Shown: positions 1-9,114 of the stretch, piece after piece
How the letters are laid out: every line of letters starts with the position of its first letter
How positions within the stretch are numbered: position 1 is the stretch's first letter
Origin: Anaerostipes rhamnosivorans
GTDB taxonomy: Bacteria; Bacillota; Clostridia; Lachnospirales; Lachnospiraceae
Length of the DNA: 64,000 nt
Assembly: GCF_005280655.1 (NCBI RefSeq)
Contig: NZ_CP040058.1
Coordinates: 777,001-841,000 of the forward strand
Direction: 5' to 3'
Translations under genes and position numbers: made by a program
Notes under the pieces: generated by a model
The model's database searches: none
Seen by the model: only the letters and a program-made list of their open reading frames with translations
What the model was told of the DNA's origin: nothing

Positions 1-984
1 GCCTACCACATCGCACGGGAAAGGGTGAATACCCACAGTGTGGAGGACGCGGTGGCAAAAGCGATCCGAAAGGTCAAAGGGGCATATTCCCTGGTTGTTA
101 TGTCTCCGAGAAAGCTGATCGGGGCAAGGGACCCATATGGTTTTAAGCCGCTCTGTATCGGAAAAAGAGACAATGCCTATATTCTAGCTTCTGAGACCTG
201 TGCGCTGGACACCGTGGGAGCAGAATTTGTCCGCGACGTGGAGCCGGGTGAGATTGTGACTATCACAAAGGACGGTATCCAGTCGGACTGCAGCATGTGC
301 CTACCAAAGGGAGAAGCAGCCAGATGTGTATTTGAGTATATTTATTTTGCAAGGCCGGACAGCTGCATTGATGGAGTCAGTGTCTACGAGTCCAGGCTCA
401 AGGCCGGCAAGTATCTGGCAGTGGACTCACCGGTAGAAGCCGACGTGGTGGTGGGCGTGCCTGAGTCCGGTAACGCCGCAGCTTTGGGTTATTCCCTGGA
501 ATCCGGCATACCGTACGGGACCGCCTTTGTGAAGAACACTTACGTTGGACGGACGTTCATTAAGCCGAAGCAGAGCAGCCGGGAATCCAGTGTCCAGGTG
601 AAGCTGAATGTATTAAAGGAGTCGGTAAAAGGAAAAAGAGTCATCATGATTGATGATTCCATTGTCCGGGGCACTACCAGTGACCGGATCGTATCCATGC
701 TCAGAGATGCAGGAGCTTCGGAAGTCCACGTAAGGATCAGTTCCCCGCCGTTTTTGTGGCCTTGTTATTTTGGTACGGATGTCCCGGCCAGAGAACAGCT
801 GATCGCCTATAACCGCAGCATCGATGAGATCTGTGATATAATCGGGGCAGACAGCCTTGGTTACCTGAGGACCGAGAGACTTGACGAGCTCTCAGAAGGA
901 CTTCCGATCTGCAGAGGATGTTTTACAGGAACATATCCGATTGAGCCGCCGAAGGAAAATATCCGCGGAGATTATGATAAATAA
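1..984 (+). CDS. purF: Amidophosphoribosyltransferase, 5' end missing
   Basis: First committed enzyme of purine synthesis; it transfers the amide nitrogen of glutamine to PRPP to give phosphoribosylamine in the cytosol. The frame is open at base 1, so about 327 residues are visible and the N-terminal part with the catalytic Cys1 lies outside the window. The PRPP-binding motif VIMIDDSIVRGTTS is encoded near 640-681. Cysteines in RCVFEYIYFARPD, WPCYFG and ICRGC match the four ligands of the 4Fe-4S cluster of the Bacillus subtilis type of the enzyme, so an oxygen-sensitive iron-sulfur form is expected. It is followed after 14 bases by purB, so both are likely in one purine operon. The identification is firm; only the start is unseen. 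Confidence 0.96.
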   Translation, partial: AYHIARERVNTHSVEDAVAKAIRKVKGAYSLVVMSPRKLIGARDPYGFKPLCIGKRDNAYILASETCALDTVGAEFVRDVEPGEIVTITKDGIQSDCSMCLPKGEAARCVFEYIYFARPDSCIDGVSVYESRLKAGKYLAVDSPVEADVVVGVPESGNAAALGYSLESGIPYGTAFVKNTYVGRTFIKPKQSSRESSVQVKLNVLKESVKGKRVIMIDDSIVRGTTSDRIVSMLRDAGASEVHVRISSPPFLWPCYFGTDVPAREQLIAYNRSIDEICDIIGADSLGYLRTERLDELSEGLPICRGCFTGTYPIEPPKENIRGDYDK

Positions 985-998
985 GGAGATTTTAATTC

Positions 999-2429
999 AT
1001 GAACGATAAATATCAGAGCCCGTTATCCGAACGCTATGCCAGTAAAGAAATGCAGTATGTCTTTTCTCCGGATATGAAGTTCAAGACATGGAGAAAACTG
1101 TGGATCGCCCTGGCAGAGGTGGAGAAGGAACTGGGTCTTTCTATCACGGAAGAACAGATCAACGAGTTAAAGGAACATGTGGAGGACATCAACTATGACG
1201 TTGCCAAGGAGCGCGAAAAGCTGGTGCGCCATGATGTTATGTCCCATGTCTATGCCTACGGACAGCAGTGTCCAAATGCCAAAGGAATCATCCATCTGGG
1301 AGCGACGTCATGTTATGTGGGAGATAACACAGATATCATCATCATGACAGAGGCGTTAAAGCTCGTGAAGAAAAAGCTTGTAAATGTCATCGATGAGCTT
1401 TCAAAATTCGCTTTGGAATACAAAGATCTTCCAACTCTTGGCTTTACCCACTTTCAGCCGGCCCAGCCGACCACAGTGGGCAAACGTGCAAGTCTCTGGC
1501 TGATGGATCTTGTATATGACCTTGAAGACCTTGACCATGTGATCGACAATATGCGTCTCCTTGGCTCCAAGGGAACAACCGGAACCCAGGCCAGCTTTTT
1601 AGAACTGTTTGAGGGAGACCATGAGACCATCAAAAAGATTGACGGCATGATCGCAGAAAAAATGGGATTTGACAAGTGCCAGCCGGTATCCGGACAGACG
1701 TATTCAAGGAAGATCGATTCCAGAGTGCTCAATGTGCTGAGCGGTATTGCACAGTCTGCCCATAAGTTCTCCAACGATATCCGCCTTCTCCAGCATTTGA
1801 AAGAAGTAGAAGAACCGTTTGAGAAAAACCAGATCGGTTCCTCCGCTATGGCATACAAGAGAAATCCTATGAGAAGCGAACGTATGGCATCCCTGGCTGA
1901 TTATGTGATGGCTGATGCCATGAATCCTGCCCTGGTTGCATCCACCCAGTGGTTTGAGAGGACCCTGGATGACTCCGCCAACAAGCGTCTTTCCGTTCCG
2001 GAAGGGTTCCTTGCCATCGACGGCATCCTGGACCTGTACTTAAACGTAGTGGACGGCCTTGTGGTTTACCCGAAGGTTATTGAGAGCCGTCTCATGAAAG
2101 AGCTTCCGTTTATGGCAACGGAAAACATCATGATGGACGCAGTAAAGGCAGGGGGGGACCGTCAGGAACTTCATGAAAAGATCCGCGTACATTCTATGGC
2201 CGCAGGAAAGGTCGTCAAAGAAGAAGGAAAAGAAAACGACCTGTTAGAAAGGATCGCAGCGGATCCTTCTTTCGGAATGACCATTGAGCAGCTGGAAGCG
2301 ATCATGGAACCTAAGAATTTCGTAGGACGTGCACCGCAGCAGACAGAAGAATTCGTAAAAGAAGTCATCCAGCCGATCCTGGAGGAAAATAAAGACCTGC
2401 TCGGTTTGACGGCAGAGATCACGGTATAA
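999..2429 (+). CDS. purB: Adenylosuccinate lyase
   Basis: Cleaves fumarate from SAICAR and from adenylosuccinate, so it serves both the common purine pathway and the AMP branch. The 476-residue protein carries the fumarase/lyase superfamily signature GSSAMAYKRNPMRSE at about residues 276-290, which forms the flexible catalytic loop. It is longer than the roughly 430-residue Bacillus form, and its signature is closer to that of the long lyases also found in eukaryotes. The start ATG has TAAGGAG at 982-988. The gene follows purF directly and ends in a terminator, so it closes this operon. Its partner in the AMP branch, purA, lies about 33 kb downstream in its own unit. Confidence 0.97.
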   Translation: MNDKYQSPLSERYASKEMQYVFSPDMKFKTWRKLWIALAEVEKELGLSITEEQINELKEHVEDINYDVAKEREKLVRHDVMSHVYAYGQQCPNAKGIIHLGATSCYVGDNTDIIIMTEALKLVKKKLVNVIDELSKFALEYKDLPTLGFTHFQPAQPTTVGKRASLWLMDLVYDLEDLDHVIDNMRLLGSKGTTGTQASFLELFEGDHETIKKIDGMIAEKMGFDKCQPVSGQTYSRKIDSRVLNVLSGIAQSAHKFSNDIRLLQHLKEVEEPFEKNQIGSSAMAYKRNPMRSERMASLADYVMADAMNPALVASTQWFERTLDDSANKRLSVPEGFLAIDGILDLYLNVVDGLVVYPKVIESRLMKELPFMATENIMMDAVKAGGDRQELHEKIRVHSMAAGKVVKEEGKENDLLERIAADPSFGMTIEQLEAIMEPKNFVGRAPQQTEEFVKEVIQPILEENKDLLGLTAEITV

Positions 2430-2440
2430 TTTATATATGA

Positions 2441-2473
2441 CGAAAAGCTCCTTTTTAAAGGGGCTTTTCTTTG
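2441..2473 (+). terminator. Intrinsic terminator after purB
   Basis: Twelve-base arms around AAAAGCTCC and GGGGCTTTT pair with one G-T, followed by a short T run, 12 bases after the purB stop. It separates the purine operon from the lipid kinase gene. Confidence 0.8.
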
Positions 2474-2496
2474 TTCCATAGGAAGGTTTGAGGAAT

Positions 2497-3411
2497 ATGT
2501 ATTATTTTATTGTCAATCCAAACGCAGGCTCCCGTAAGGGGATGCGTTTCTGGGAGGAGATCAAGAAATATCTTATGGAGGAGGGCATTGACTTTCGTGA
2601 GATGCTGACCAGAGGACAGGGGGATGCCGAGAGATATGTCAGGCGGATCACCAGGAGACATTGTCCGGATGTGATCACAGTGGTGGGCGGCGACGGAACC
2701 CTGCACGAAGCCGCCTCGGGAATGGAGAAAGGAGCAGAAGCCAAACTGGCATTTGTTCCTGCAGGCTCCGGAAATGACTTTGCCAGGGGAATAGGGTATT
2801 CAATCGATCCTATAGAAAGGGTTCGGTCCATCGTCTCAAGCTGCAGTGTACGGCCTCTGGATGTAGGAGATCTCCAAAGCAAAGAGGGATCTGGGAGTTT
2901 TCTTGTCAGTTCTGGCATTGGATATGATGCCAGGGTCTGTCACATGGTCAATCATGCAAAGAGTAAGAAGTTTTTAAACCGACTGCATCTTGGCAAGCTC
3001 ACCTATCTGGAAATCGGACTCCGAGGGCTTCTTTCGGCAAAGCTGTTTTCCATGCGTTTGATCCTGGACGGCGCCAGGGAACAGCTGTTTTCTGATGTCC
3101 TGTTTGTGTCCATACATAATCTGCCCTATGAGGGCGGAGGACTGAAATTTTCTCCTGGCGCGGTTCCGGACGATGGCTTTCTGAACCTGTGTATCGTGGC
3201 GGGGATATCAAAAAGAAAGATGATACCTCTCCTTACGAAAGTGCCGGCGGGAAAACATGAAGGGTGTCCTGGAGTATACAGCCTGCGCTGCCGCAAAGCG
3301 GAGTTTTATATGGATGAGCCCCAGTATTATCATATGGATGGGGAAGTGCCGGGACAGTCCAGTCATGTGACCATATCGGTCAATACCCGCGGATTAGAGC
3401 TTTTGGGCTGA
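2497..3411 (+). CDS. YegS/DgkB-type lipid kinase
   Basis: A 304-residue protein of the diacylglycerol kinase catalytic-domain family, which phosphorylates a membrane lipid hydroxyl, commonly diacylglycerol. It opens with YYFIVNPNAGS and has the nucleotide-loop motif VVGGDGTLHEA near residues 61-71, then AGSGNDFARG, both hallmarks of the family. An in-frame TTG lies 9 bases upstream, but GGAAGG at 2481-2486 fits the ATG at 2497 far better. In Gram-positives such enzymes recycle diacylglycerol released during lipoteichoic acid synthesis, which fits the two LTA-synthase-like genes of this window. The exact substrate cannot be told from sequence. Confidence 0.85.
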   Translation: MYYFIVNPNAGSRKGMRFWEEIKKYLMEEGIDFREMLTRGQGDAERYVRRITRRHCPDVITVVGGDGTLHEAASGMEKGAEAKLAFVPAGSGNDFARGIGYSIDPIERVRSIVSSCSVRPLDVGDLQSKEGSGSFLVSSGIGYDARVCHMVNHAKSKKFLNRLHLGKLTYLEIGLRGLLSAKLFSMRLILDGAREQLFSDVLFVSIHNLPYEGGGLKFSPGAVPDDGFLNLCIVAGISKRKMIPLLTKVPAGKHEGCPGVYSLRCRKAEFYMDEPQYYHMDGEVPGQSSHVTISVNTRGLELLG

Positions 3412-3481
3412 TCATGGAGTAAAATGGCCTCAGTCTGTAAATCCTATCAGGGAGAACGGTTTACAGAAAGGAAGAGAATAG

Positions 3482-5086
3482 ATGGACAAGATATATTTTA
3501 ACGGAGACATCCTGACAATGGAAGAAGACAGACAAGAGCCGGAAGCGGTCCTCGTATCGGGAACAGTCATAACGTTTGTGGGAAGCCTCAAGGAGGCAGA
3601 ACGCCTTTCTCCGGGAGCAGAGATGAACGATCTGAAAGGAAAGTCATTGATGCCGGCGTTCATTGACTGCCACAGCCATATTTCCCTTGTGGCCCAATTT
3701 TCCCAATTTGCAGATCTGTCAGGAAGTACAGATTTTCAGGATATCAAAGGGCGTCTGCTGGCATATCAAAAGGAGCAGAAAACCGGGGAAGACGGAGTGA
3801 TCATCGGTGTGGGTTATGATCATAATTTTCTGGAGGAAAAGAGGCATCCTGACAAGACCGTACTGGACCAGGTATCCGGGCGGGTACCAGTTTTTATCCT
3901 GCACGCTTCCGGGCACATGGGAGTTGCAAACTCCGCGCTTTTAAAGACCGCGGGCATCGATGCCACAACAAAAGATGTGGAGGGTTCCAGGTTCGGGCGG
4001 GTGCCGGGTTCCATGGAGCCGGATGGCTATGCGGAAGAGACAAAAGCTCTGAAGCTGCTTCTTGACCAGGTGTACAGCAAGGTGCCCAGGGATCCGAAAG
4101 CGCAGATACACAAAGCCCAGGAGCTTTACCTGTCCCATGGGATCACAACAGTACAGGATGGCGCCGCGTCCGCCCAGGATGTGGAGAGCTTATACGAGGC
4201 GGCTGGGGATGGCAGCCTGCTGGTGGATGTGGTCTCTTATATTCTGGTGGGAGAGAATCCAGAACAGGTGGAACAGAAGTATCCGGACCTTAAGAAACGG
4301 TATTGGAACCATATGAAGCTGGGAGGCCGGAAAGTGATCCTGGACGGTTCGCCCCAGGGCAGGACTGCTTGGCTTTCCAAACCGTATGAGGGGGAAACAG
4401 AGTACCGGGGATATCCAGCCATGGAGGACAGCGAAGTGAAAGGATATGCCGCCGATGCTATAAACAGCGGGATGCAGATCCTGGCCCACTGCAATGGGGA
4501 TGCAGCTTCCGAGCAATGGATCGAAGGCTGGAAAGCTGCCATGAAGCAGACGAAAACGGCAGAAAATGAGGATTTAAGGCCGGTGATGATCCACTGTCAG
4601 ACGGTGAGAAAGGAACAGCTCTCCCAGATGAAGAAGATCGGAATGATCCCGTCCATGTTCGTGGACCATGTTTACTTCTGGGGAGATATCCATCTAAAGA
4701 ACCTGGGAAAAGAGAGGGCAGAAGTCATAAGTCCGGCGAGATCGGCGTTTGAGCAGGGCCTCTGTGTGAATTTCCACCAAGACTCACCGGTAATCCCTCC
4801 GGACATGCTGCACACGGTCTGGTGCGCAGTGAACCGTACCACCAGAGAAGGGACCGTGCTTGGGGAAGAAGAAAGAGTGAGCATTTACCAGGCGTTAAAG
4901 GCAGTGACGATCAACGGAGCCTATGCCTATTTCGAGGAAGACCAAAAAGGAAGTATAACGGAAGGAAAGCTTGCGGATCTGGTGATCCTATCTCAAAATC
5001 CATTGAAAACCCCTCCCCAGAAGCTGAGAGAGATCAAGGTGGAAGAGACGGTGAAGGAGGGCAGGACTGTGTACCGGAGAGGTTAG
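3482..5086 (+). CDS. YtcJ-like amidohydrolase (amidohydrolase family 3)
   Basis: A 534-residue metal-dependent hydrolase of the amidohydrolase superfamily. The HxH metal motif is in DCHSHIS (residues 62-68) and further conserved histidines occur in the barrel, for example HCNGD and HQDSPV. The C-terminal segment GKLADLVILS is the usual end of the composite beta domain. Members hydrolyse amides, formamides or related C-N bonds; the substrate here is unknown. No signal peptide is present, so it acts in the cytosol. GAAAGGAAGAG precedes the ATG, and a 7-bp inverted repeat (CTGTAAA, 3435-3441; TTTACAG, 3460-3466) sits just upstream. Its stop overlaps the convergent LacI-type gene by 4 bases, and no terminator is visible between them. 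Confidence 0.85.
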   Translation: MDKIYFNGDILTMEEDRQEPEAVLVSGTVITFVGSLKEAERLSPGAEMNDLKGKSLMPAFIDCHSHISLVAQFSQFADLSGSTDFQDIKGRLLAYQKEQKTGEDGVIIGVGYDHNFLEEKRHPDKTVLDQVSGRVPVFILHASGHMGVANSALLKTAGIDATTKDVEGSRFGRVPGSMEPDGYAEETKALKLLLDQVYSKVPRDPKAQIHKAQELYLSHGITTVQDGAASAQDVESLYEAAGDGSLLVDVVSYILVGENPEQVEQKYPDLKKRYWNHMKLGGRKVILDGSPQGRTAWLSKPYEGETEYRGYPAMEDSEVKGYAADAINSGMQILAHCNGDAASEQWIEGWKAAMKQTKTAENEDLRPVMIHCQTVRKEQLSQMKKIGMIPSMFVDHVYFWGDIHLKNLGKERAEVISPARSAFEQGLCVNFHQDSPVIPPDMLHTVWCAVNRTTREGTVLGEEERVSIYQALKAVTINGAYAYFEEDQKGSITEGKLADLVILSQNPLKTPPQKLREIKVEETVKEGRTVYRRG

Positions 5087-6162
5087 GTATTCCTGGCCTT
5101 TCCGGTACTCTTGCGTTTCACGATAAATGGTTCAAACTCAAGCTTTGTCACAAAGCTTCTGGGTTTGTTCTTGGACTGGGATTCCCTGTGCCTTACGATG
5201 ATGTCCACAGCCTCCCTTCCCTTGGCCTCAATAGAGTGTTCCACGGAAGTCAGGGAGATCCGGCGCATGTCCGCCATAGGGATGTTGTCAAAACCGCACA
5301 CTGAAAAATCATTTGGGACTTTATACTTCATATCAAACAAGGCGTCTAAGATACCCAATGCCACCATATCATTGTAGGCCACAAAGGCAGTGGAGTCTGT
5401 CCCTTCCGTGAGGATTTCTTTGGTCAGGTTAAAGCCGCAGGAATACTCCAGCATGTTGGGGGAAAGAGTATTGTATTCCCCGGTGGAGACAGAACGGCAG
5501 GTCACATTCCCGGGATCAAAACCGTGTTCGTAAAAGGCTTTTTTTAGCCCCTCAAAACGCTTGGAGCGGGAACGCTCGATGGTGCTCATGGGTGTGGACA
5601 CATAGGTGATCTTCCGGTGGCCCAGGGACAACAGATGCTCTGCTACCAGATAAGCCGGTTTGGTGCTGCTTACATGAATAGAGTCAAACATGATGTCGTC
5701 ATTTTTGTCACCGATGTTGATCACAGGGATCTGTTTGGACAGCTGGTTTACATCGTCCAGCCAGGAAGTGGGGTAGAGATAGACAATGCCCGACGCGTCA
5801 AAGTCCTTTATCATATTCAGGTAGAACTGCTCAGTGTTGGGATTTCTTAAGGTTGGGGCCACAAATGTCACATATCCGTAGTCATGGGCGCGCTCTGTGA
5901 TAGAGTGCACTAAAATAGAATAATAGTGGTTGGATAGAAACGGGCACATGATGACAATGACCTTAGAAAGCCCGATCAGCTGGGTATCCTTTTTTTTCTT
6001 CTTTTCATAACCCAGTTCCTTTGCTGCATTTAACACCTTCTTTCTGGTCTCCTCTGAAAAGGACACATTGCTCTTCTGGTTCAGGATCATGGAAACTGCG
6101 GATTGGGAAACATTTGCATAGTTTGCAATATCTTTTGTGGTGATCTTCTTTTTCGAAGCCAT
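5083..6162 (-). CDS. LacI-family transcriptional regulator
   Basis: A 359-residue repressor with an N-terminal helix-turn-helix (TTKDIANYANVSQSAVSMIL, about residues 8-27) followed by a periplasmic-binding-protein-like sugar sensor domain. The start has AGGAGG directly upstream. It is divergent from fsa and the split transketolase across a 330-base AT-rich region holding several palindromes, so control of that sugar-phosphate operon and of its own gene is the natural inference. The effector is unknown. A lysine-rich stretch (KKKKKD, about residue 55) lies where the hinge to the sensor domain is expected. The alternative target is the convergent amidohydrolase, but that gene has its upstream region elsewhere. 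Confidence 0.9.
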   Translation of the reverse strand: MASKKKITTKDIANYANVSQSAVSMILNQKSNVSFSEETRKKVLNAAKELGYEKKKKKDTQLIGLSKVIVIMCPFLSNHYYSILVHSITERAHDYGYVTFVAPTLRNPNTEQFYLNMIKDFDASGIVYLYPTSWLDDVNQLSKQIPVINIGDKNDDIMFDSIHVSSTKPAYLVAEHLLSLGHRKITYVSTPMSTIERSRSKRFEGLKKAFYEHGFDPGNVTCRSVSTGEYNTLSPNMLEYSCGFNLTKEILTEGTDSTAFVAYNDMVALGILDALFDMKYKVPNDFSVCGFDNIPMADMRRISLTSVEHSIEAKGREAVDIIVRHRESQSKNKPRSFVTKLEFEPFIVKRKSTGKARNT

Positions 6163-6182
6163 AAATCCTCCTAATCAAAAAA

Positions 6183-6380
6183 AATATTAATTAATTAATA
6201 TTCATTAATAAAAAATGAAAATATTAATAATAAAACGGTATTTATTAGTCTTTAAAAAAATCATATCATAAACAGAAAAGAAAAAACAGATAAAATCGAG
6301 GTTTTTTTGAGAACATCAATCTGGTATACAATAATCAAAAACCAGAGGTTATTAATAAAGATGAAAATTATTAATAATTT
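6183..6380. promoter_or_regulatory. AT-rich palindrome cluster between lacI-type gene and fsa
   Basis: The intergenic stretch 6163-6492 is strongly AT-rich. It holds a perfect 20-bp palindrome built on AATATTAATT at 6183-6202, the perfect 10-bp TTATTAATAA at 6349-6358, and the perfect 16-bp AAATTATTAATAATTT at 6365-6380, with further ATTAATA copies at about 6206-6212 and 6221-6228. All share the core ATTAAT. Position between divergent genes suggests operators for the LacI-type regulator, although LacI operators usually have a central CG. Simple AT-richness is the alternative. Confidence 0.45.
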
Positions 6381-6415
6381 CCTTTGAAATCGCATAAACA
6401 CTAGGGTTTTGGCGT

Positions 6416-6445
6416 TTGACAAATGAAAGGAATCCATGGTTAAAT
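6416..6445 (+). promoter_or_regulatory. Probable fsa promoter
   Basis: A perfect -35 hexamer TTGACA at 6416-6421 is followed after 18 bases by TTAAAT at 6440-6445 (4 of 6 to consensus). It lies 36 bases downstream of the last AT-rich palindrome and about 50 bases before the fsa start. Confidence 0.55.
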
Positions 6446-6492
6446 GATACCAGAGCAAAAGTGTAGCAATTCATTTTTAGGAGGAAGATAAT

Positions 6493-7146
6493 ATGAGATT
6501 CTTTTTAGACACAGCAAATGTAGAAGATATCAAAAAAGCCAATGACATGGGAGTGATCTGCGGTGTTACAACAAACCCGTCTCTGATCGCAAAATCAGGA
6601 AGACAGTTTGAGGATGTCATCAAAGAAATCACTTCTATTGTAGACGGAGCTATCAGCGGTGAAGTAAAAGCGACAACAACGGATGCAGAAGGCATGATCA
6701 AAGAAGGAAGAGAAATCGCTAAAATTCATCCGAACATGGTAGTTAAGATCCCTACAACAGTGGAAGGATTAAAGGCTACAAAAGTATTATCTTCTGAGGG
6801 AGTAAAGACAAACCTGACTCTCGTATTCAACCCGACACAGGCACTGCTTGCAGCAAGGGCAGGAGCTACATATGTTTCTCCATTCTTAGGAAGACTGGAT
6901 GACATTTCCCAGAACGGTTTAGACCTGATCGCTGATATCGTAGAGATTTTTGAGGCAGGCGGAATCGACACTCAGATCATCTGTGCAAGTGTCCGCAATC
7001 CGATCCATGTCATCGAATGTGCTAAGATGGGCGCTGATATTGCTACCATCCCTTACAATGTCATTGAGCAGATGATGAATCATCCTTTGACAGACCAGGG
7101 AATCGCAAAATTCCAGGCAGATTACAAAGCAGTATTTGGAGAATAA
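6493..7146 (+). CDS. fsa: Fructose-6-phosphate aldolase / small transaldolase
   Basis: A 217-residue class I aldolase of the small transaldolase (TalC/MipB/FSA) family, acting on seven- and six-carbon sugar phosphates in the non-oxidative pentose phosphate pathway or cleaving fructose 6-phosphate. The N-terminal [13 protein letters not shown] is diagnostic and the Schiff-base lysine is Lys85 in VVKIPTT, the same number as in the E. coli enzyme. AGGAGGAAG precedes the ATG. It is followed after 18 bases by the two transketolase halves, which gives a complete pentose phosphate shuffling operon. Transaldolase and aldolase activities cannot be told apart safely from sequence; with transketolase next door, transaldolase is the likelier role. 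Confidence 0.92.
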   Translation: MRFFLDTANVEDIKKANDMGVICGVTTNPSLIAKSGRQFEDVIKEITSIVDGAISGEVKATTTDAEGMIKEGREIAKIHPNMVVKIPTTVEGLKATKVLSSEGVKTNLTLVFNPTQALLAARAGATYVSPFLGRLDDISQNGLDLIADIVEIFEAGGIDTQIICASVRNPIHVIECAKMGADIATIPYNVIEQMMNHPLTDQGIAKFQADYKAVFGE

Positions 7147-7164
7147 GAAAGGTTGGGAGAAAAA

Positions 7165-7986
7165 ATGACAGTGGCAGAATTACAAAAAACAGCCAATGAG
7201 ATCCGAAAAGGGATCATTAAAGCGACACACGCTGCAAAATCCGGACATCCGGGGGGATCTTTATCCTCAGCAGATATGTTTGCATATTTATATTTTGAAG
7301 AGATGAACATTGATCCTGAAAATCCTAAGATGGAAGACAGGGACCGTTTCGTGTTATCAAAAGGACACGTTGCACCTGGACTTTACTCCACTCTTGCAGA
7401 GAGAGGATTTTTCCCGAAAGAAGATTTACTGACACTGCGCCACATTGATTCTTACTTACAGGGACATCCTGACATGAAGAAAATCCCTGGTGTTGATATG
7501 TCCAGCGGATCTTTGGGACAGGGAATCTCTGCAGCAGTGGGAATGGCTTTAGCTGCAAAATTAAAAGGAAAAGACTACCGCACTTACACACTTCTCGGAG
7601 ACGGTGAGATCCAGGAAGGACAAGTATGGGAAGCTGCCATGAGCGCAGGATACAGAAAGCTTGACAACCTGGTTGTCATTGTTGATAACAACGGCCTTCA
7701 GATCGACGGAAAGATTGATGATGTCTGCTCTCCGTACCCGATCGACGCAAAGTTTGAAGCGTTTAACTTCAATGTAATCAATATCGACGGACATAACTTT
7801 GATGAAATCGCTGATGCACTCAAAAAAGCAAAAGAGTGCAAAGGAAAACCGACCGCCATCATCATGAAGACAGTCAAAGGAAAAGGCGTATCCTTCATGG
7901 AAAATCAGGTTGGATGGCATGGTTCTGCTCCGAATGATGAACAGTGTGAACAGGCATTGAATGAATTAGAGAAGGTGGGATGTTAA
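7165..7986 (+). CDS. Transketolase, N-terminal (thiamine diphosphate) subunit
   Basis: A 273-residue half transketolase that binds thiamine diphosphate. GDGEIQEGQVWEA followed by VDNNGLQIDG forms the cofactor-binding GDG...NN motif, and SGHPGGSLS near the N-terminus is the usual active-site segment. The ATG at 7165 is preferred to the upstream TTG at 7153 because GGGAG lies between them at good spacing. The downstream gene starts one base after its stop, so the two halves are translated together and probably assemble into the active enzyme. Two-gene transketolases are common in Clostridia and archaea. Confidence 0.93.
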   Translation: MTVAELQKTANEIRKGIIKATHAAKSGHPGGSLSSADMFAYLYFEEMNIDPENPKMEDRDRFVLSKGHVAPGLYSTLAERGFFPKEDLLTLRHIDSYLQGHPDMKKIPGVDMSSGSLGQGISAAVGMALAAKLKGKDYRTYTLLGDGEIQEGQVWEAAMSAGYRKLDNLVVIVDNNGLQIDGKIDDVCSPYPIDAKFEAFNFNVINIDGHNFDEIADALKKAKECKGKPTAIIMKTVKGKGVSFMENQVGWHGSAPNDEQCEQALNELEKVGC

Positions 7987-7987
7987 G

Positions 7988-8926
7988 ATGGCAGATGTAA
8001 AGAAAATCGCAACCAGAGAAAGCTATGGAAACGCCCTGGTTGAATTAGGAAAAGAAAATCCAAACGTAGTAGTGTTAGATGCCGATCTGGCTGCCGCTAC
8101 AAAGACTGGTGTATTTAAGAAAGAATTCCCGGAACGCCACATTGACTGCGGTATTGCGGAGTGCAATATGGTTGGAGTGGGAGCGGGACTTGCTGCCAGC
8201 GGAATGATTCCGTTTGTCAGTACATTTGCAATGTTTGCTGCAGGCCGTGCATATGAGCAGGTAAGAAATGGTGTGGGATATCCTCACCTGAACGTAAAGA
8301 TCGGCGCTACCCACGGCGGTATCTCTGTCGGAGAAGACGGTGCTACCCATCAGTGCTGTGAAGATGTGGCTTTAATGCGCACGATCCCTGGAATGACAGT
8401 CATTGTTCCTTCAGACGATGTAGAAGCAAAGGCAGTTGTAAAGGCAGCGGCAGAACTTGACGGACCTGTCTACATGAGATTCGGACGTCTGGCTGTGCCT
8501 GTGATCAATGACACAGCAGACTACAAATTTGAGATCGGAAAAGGTACCGTGTTAAGAGAAGGTACCGATGTGACCATCATCGCAAACGGACTCTGCGTAG
8601 GTGAAAGCCTTGAAGCTGCCGAGAAGCTTGCTGCAGACGGAATCAACGCAAAGGTTATCAACATGGCAACCGTGAAGCCGCTTGATGACGAGCTGGTGAT
8701 CGCAGCGGCAAAAGAGACCGGAAAAGTGGTCACAGTGGAAGAACATTCTGTGATCGGCGGACTTGGAAGCGCGGTATGTGATGTACTGAGTGAAAAAGCA
8801 CCGACTCCGGTACTGAAACTTGGCGTACAGGACGTATTCGGACATTCAGGACCGGCAGTTGCCCTGATTAAAGAATTCGGACTGGACAGCGAGGGTATCT
8901 ATAAGAGCGTAAAAGCTTTTGTATAG
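7988..8926 (+). CDS. Transketolase, C-terminal (pyrimidine-binding) subunit
   Basis: A 312-residue second half of transketolase, holding the pyrimidine-binding domain (about residues 1-165) and the C-terminal transketolase domain (about 185-305). DCGIAECNMVGVGAGLA contains the glutamate that activates the thiamine ring, and HGGISVGEDGATHQ is typical of the family. It starts one base after the N-terminal subunit. The gene ends in a strong terminator, so the operon is fsa and the two transketolase genes. Confidence 0.93.
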   Translation: MADVKKIATRESYGNALVELGKENPNVVVLDADLAAATKTGVFKKEFPERHIDCGIAECNMVGVGAGLAASGMIPFVSTFAMFAAGRAYEQVRNGVGYPHLNVKIGATHGGISVGEDGATHQCCEDVALMRTIPGMTVIVPSDDVEAKAVVKAAAELDGPVYMRFGRLAVPVINDTADYKFEIGKGTVLREGTDVTIIANGLCVGESLEAAEKLAADGINAKVINMATVKPLDDELVIAAAKETGKVVTVEEHSVIGGLGSAVCDVLSEKAPTPVLKLGVQDVFGHSGPAVALIKEFGLDSEGIYKSVKAFV

Positions 8927-8951
8927 AGAATCATCATATTAGCTTCATGAA

Positions 8952-8980
8952 AAAGGGACTTCTTCGGAGGTCTCTTTTTT
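8952..8980 (+). terminator. Intrinsic terminator after transketolase
   Basis: Arms 8952-8962 and 8967-8977 pair over 11 bp (two G-T pairs) around a TTCG tetraloop and run into TTTTTT. This isolates the operon from the PRD regulator gene. Confidence 0.9.
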
Positions 8981-8998
8981 GTTACTAGGAAAATTCTA

Positions 8999-9052
8999 CC
9001 GCATTAAAATGTCCGGACTCGATAATTTGGGCAAATTTTTCTATGCTATACT
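8999..9052 (+). promoter_or_regulatory. PRD-regulator gene promoter with upstream 19-bp element
   Basis: The element CCGCATTAAAATGTCCGGA (8999-9017) lies 48 bases upstream of TATACT (9047-9052), which has an extended -10 TG one base before it. No good -35 hexamer is present (AATTTG at the expected place). An almost identical element stands at the same distance from the -10 of the EIIB operon (11687-11740), which points to one activator for both promoters. Confidence 0.7.
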
Positions 9053-9114
9053 TGAAATAACAAAAAAGGAGGTGTAAAAAAGATTTCATTTTTATTGAGA
9101 GGAGCCTGGAAGGG

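Noticed and set aside
1454..1858. Long frame antisense to purB
   Set aside because: It is a mirror of purB codon use, without ribosome site or recognisable domain. The same holds for long antisense frames in purA (36175-36993), EIIC (12444-13163), galT (55974-56840) and the second LTA-synthase-like gene (33820-34632).
9027..9046. Sigma-54 type promoter before the PRD regulator gene
   Set aside because: TTGGGC and TGC resemble -24/-12 pieces, but GG and GC are 14 bases apart instead of 10; an extended -10 for the main sigma factor fits better.
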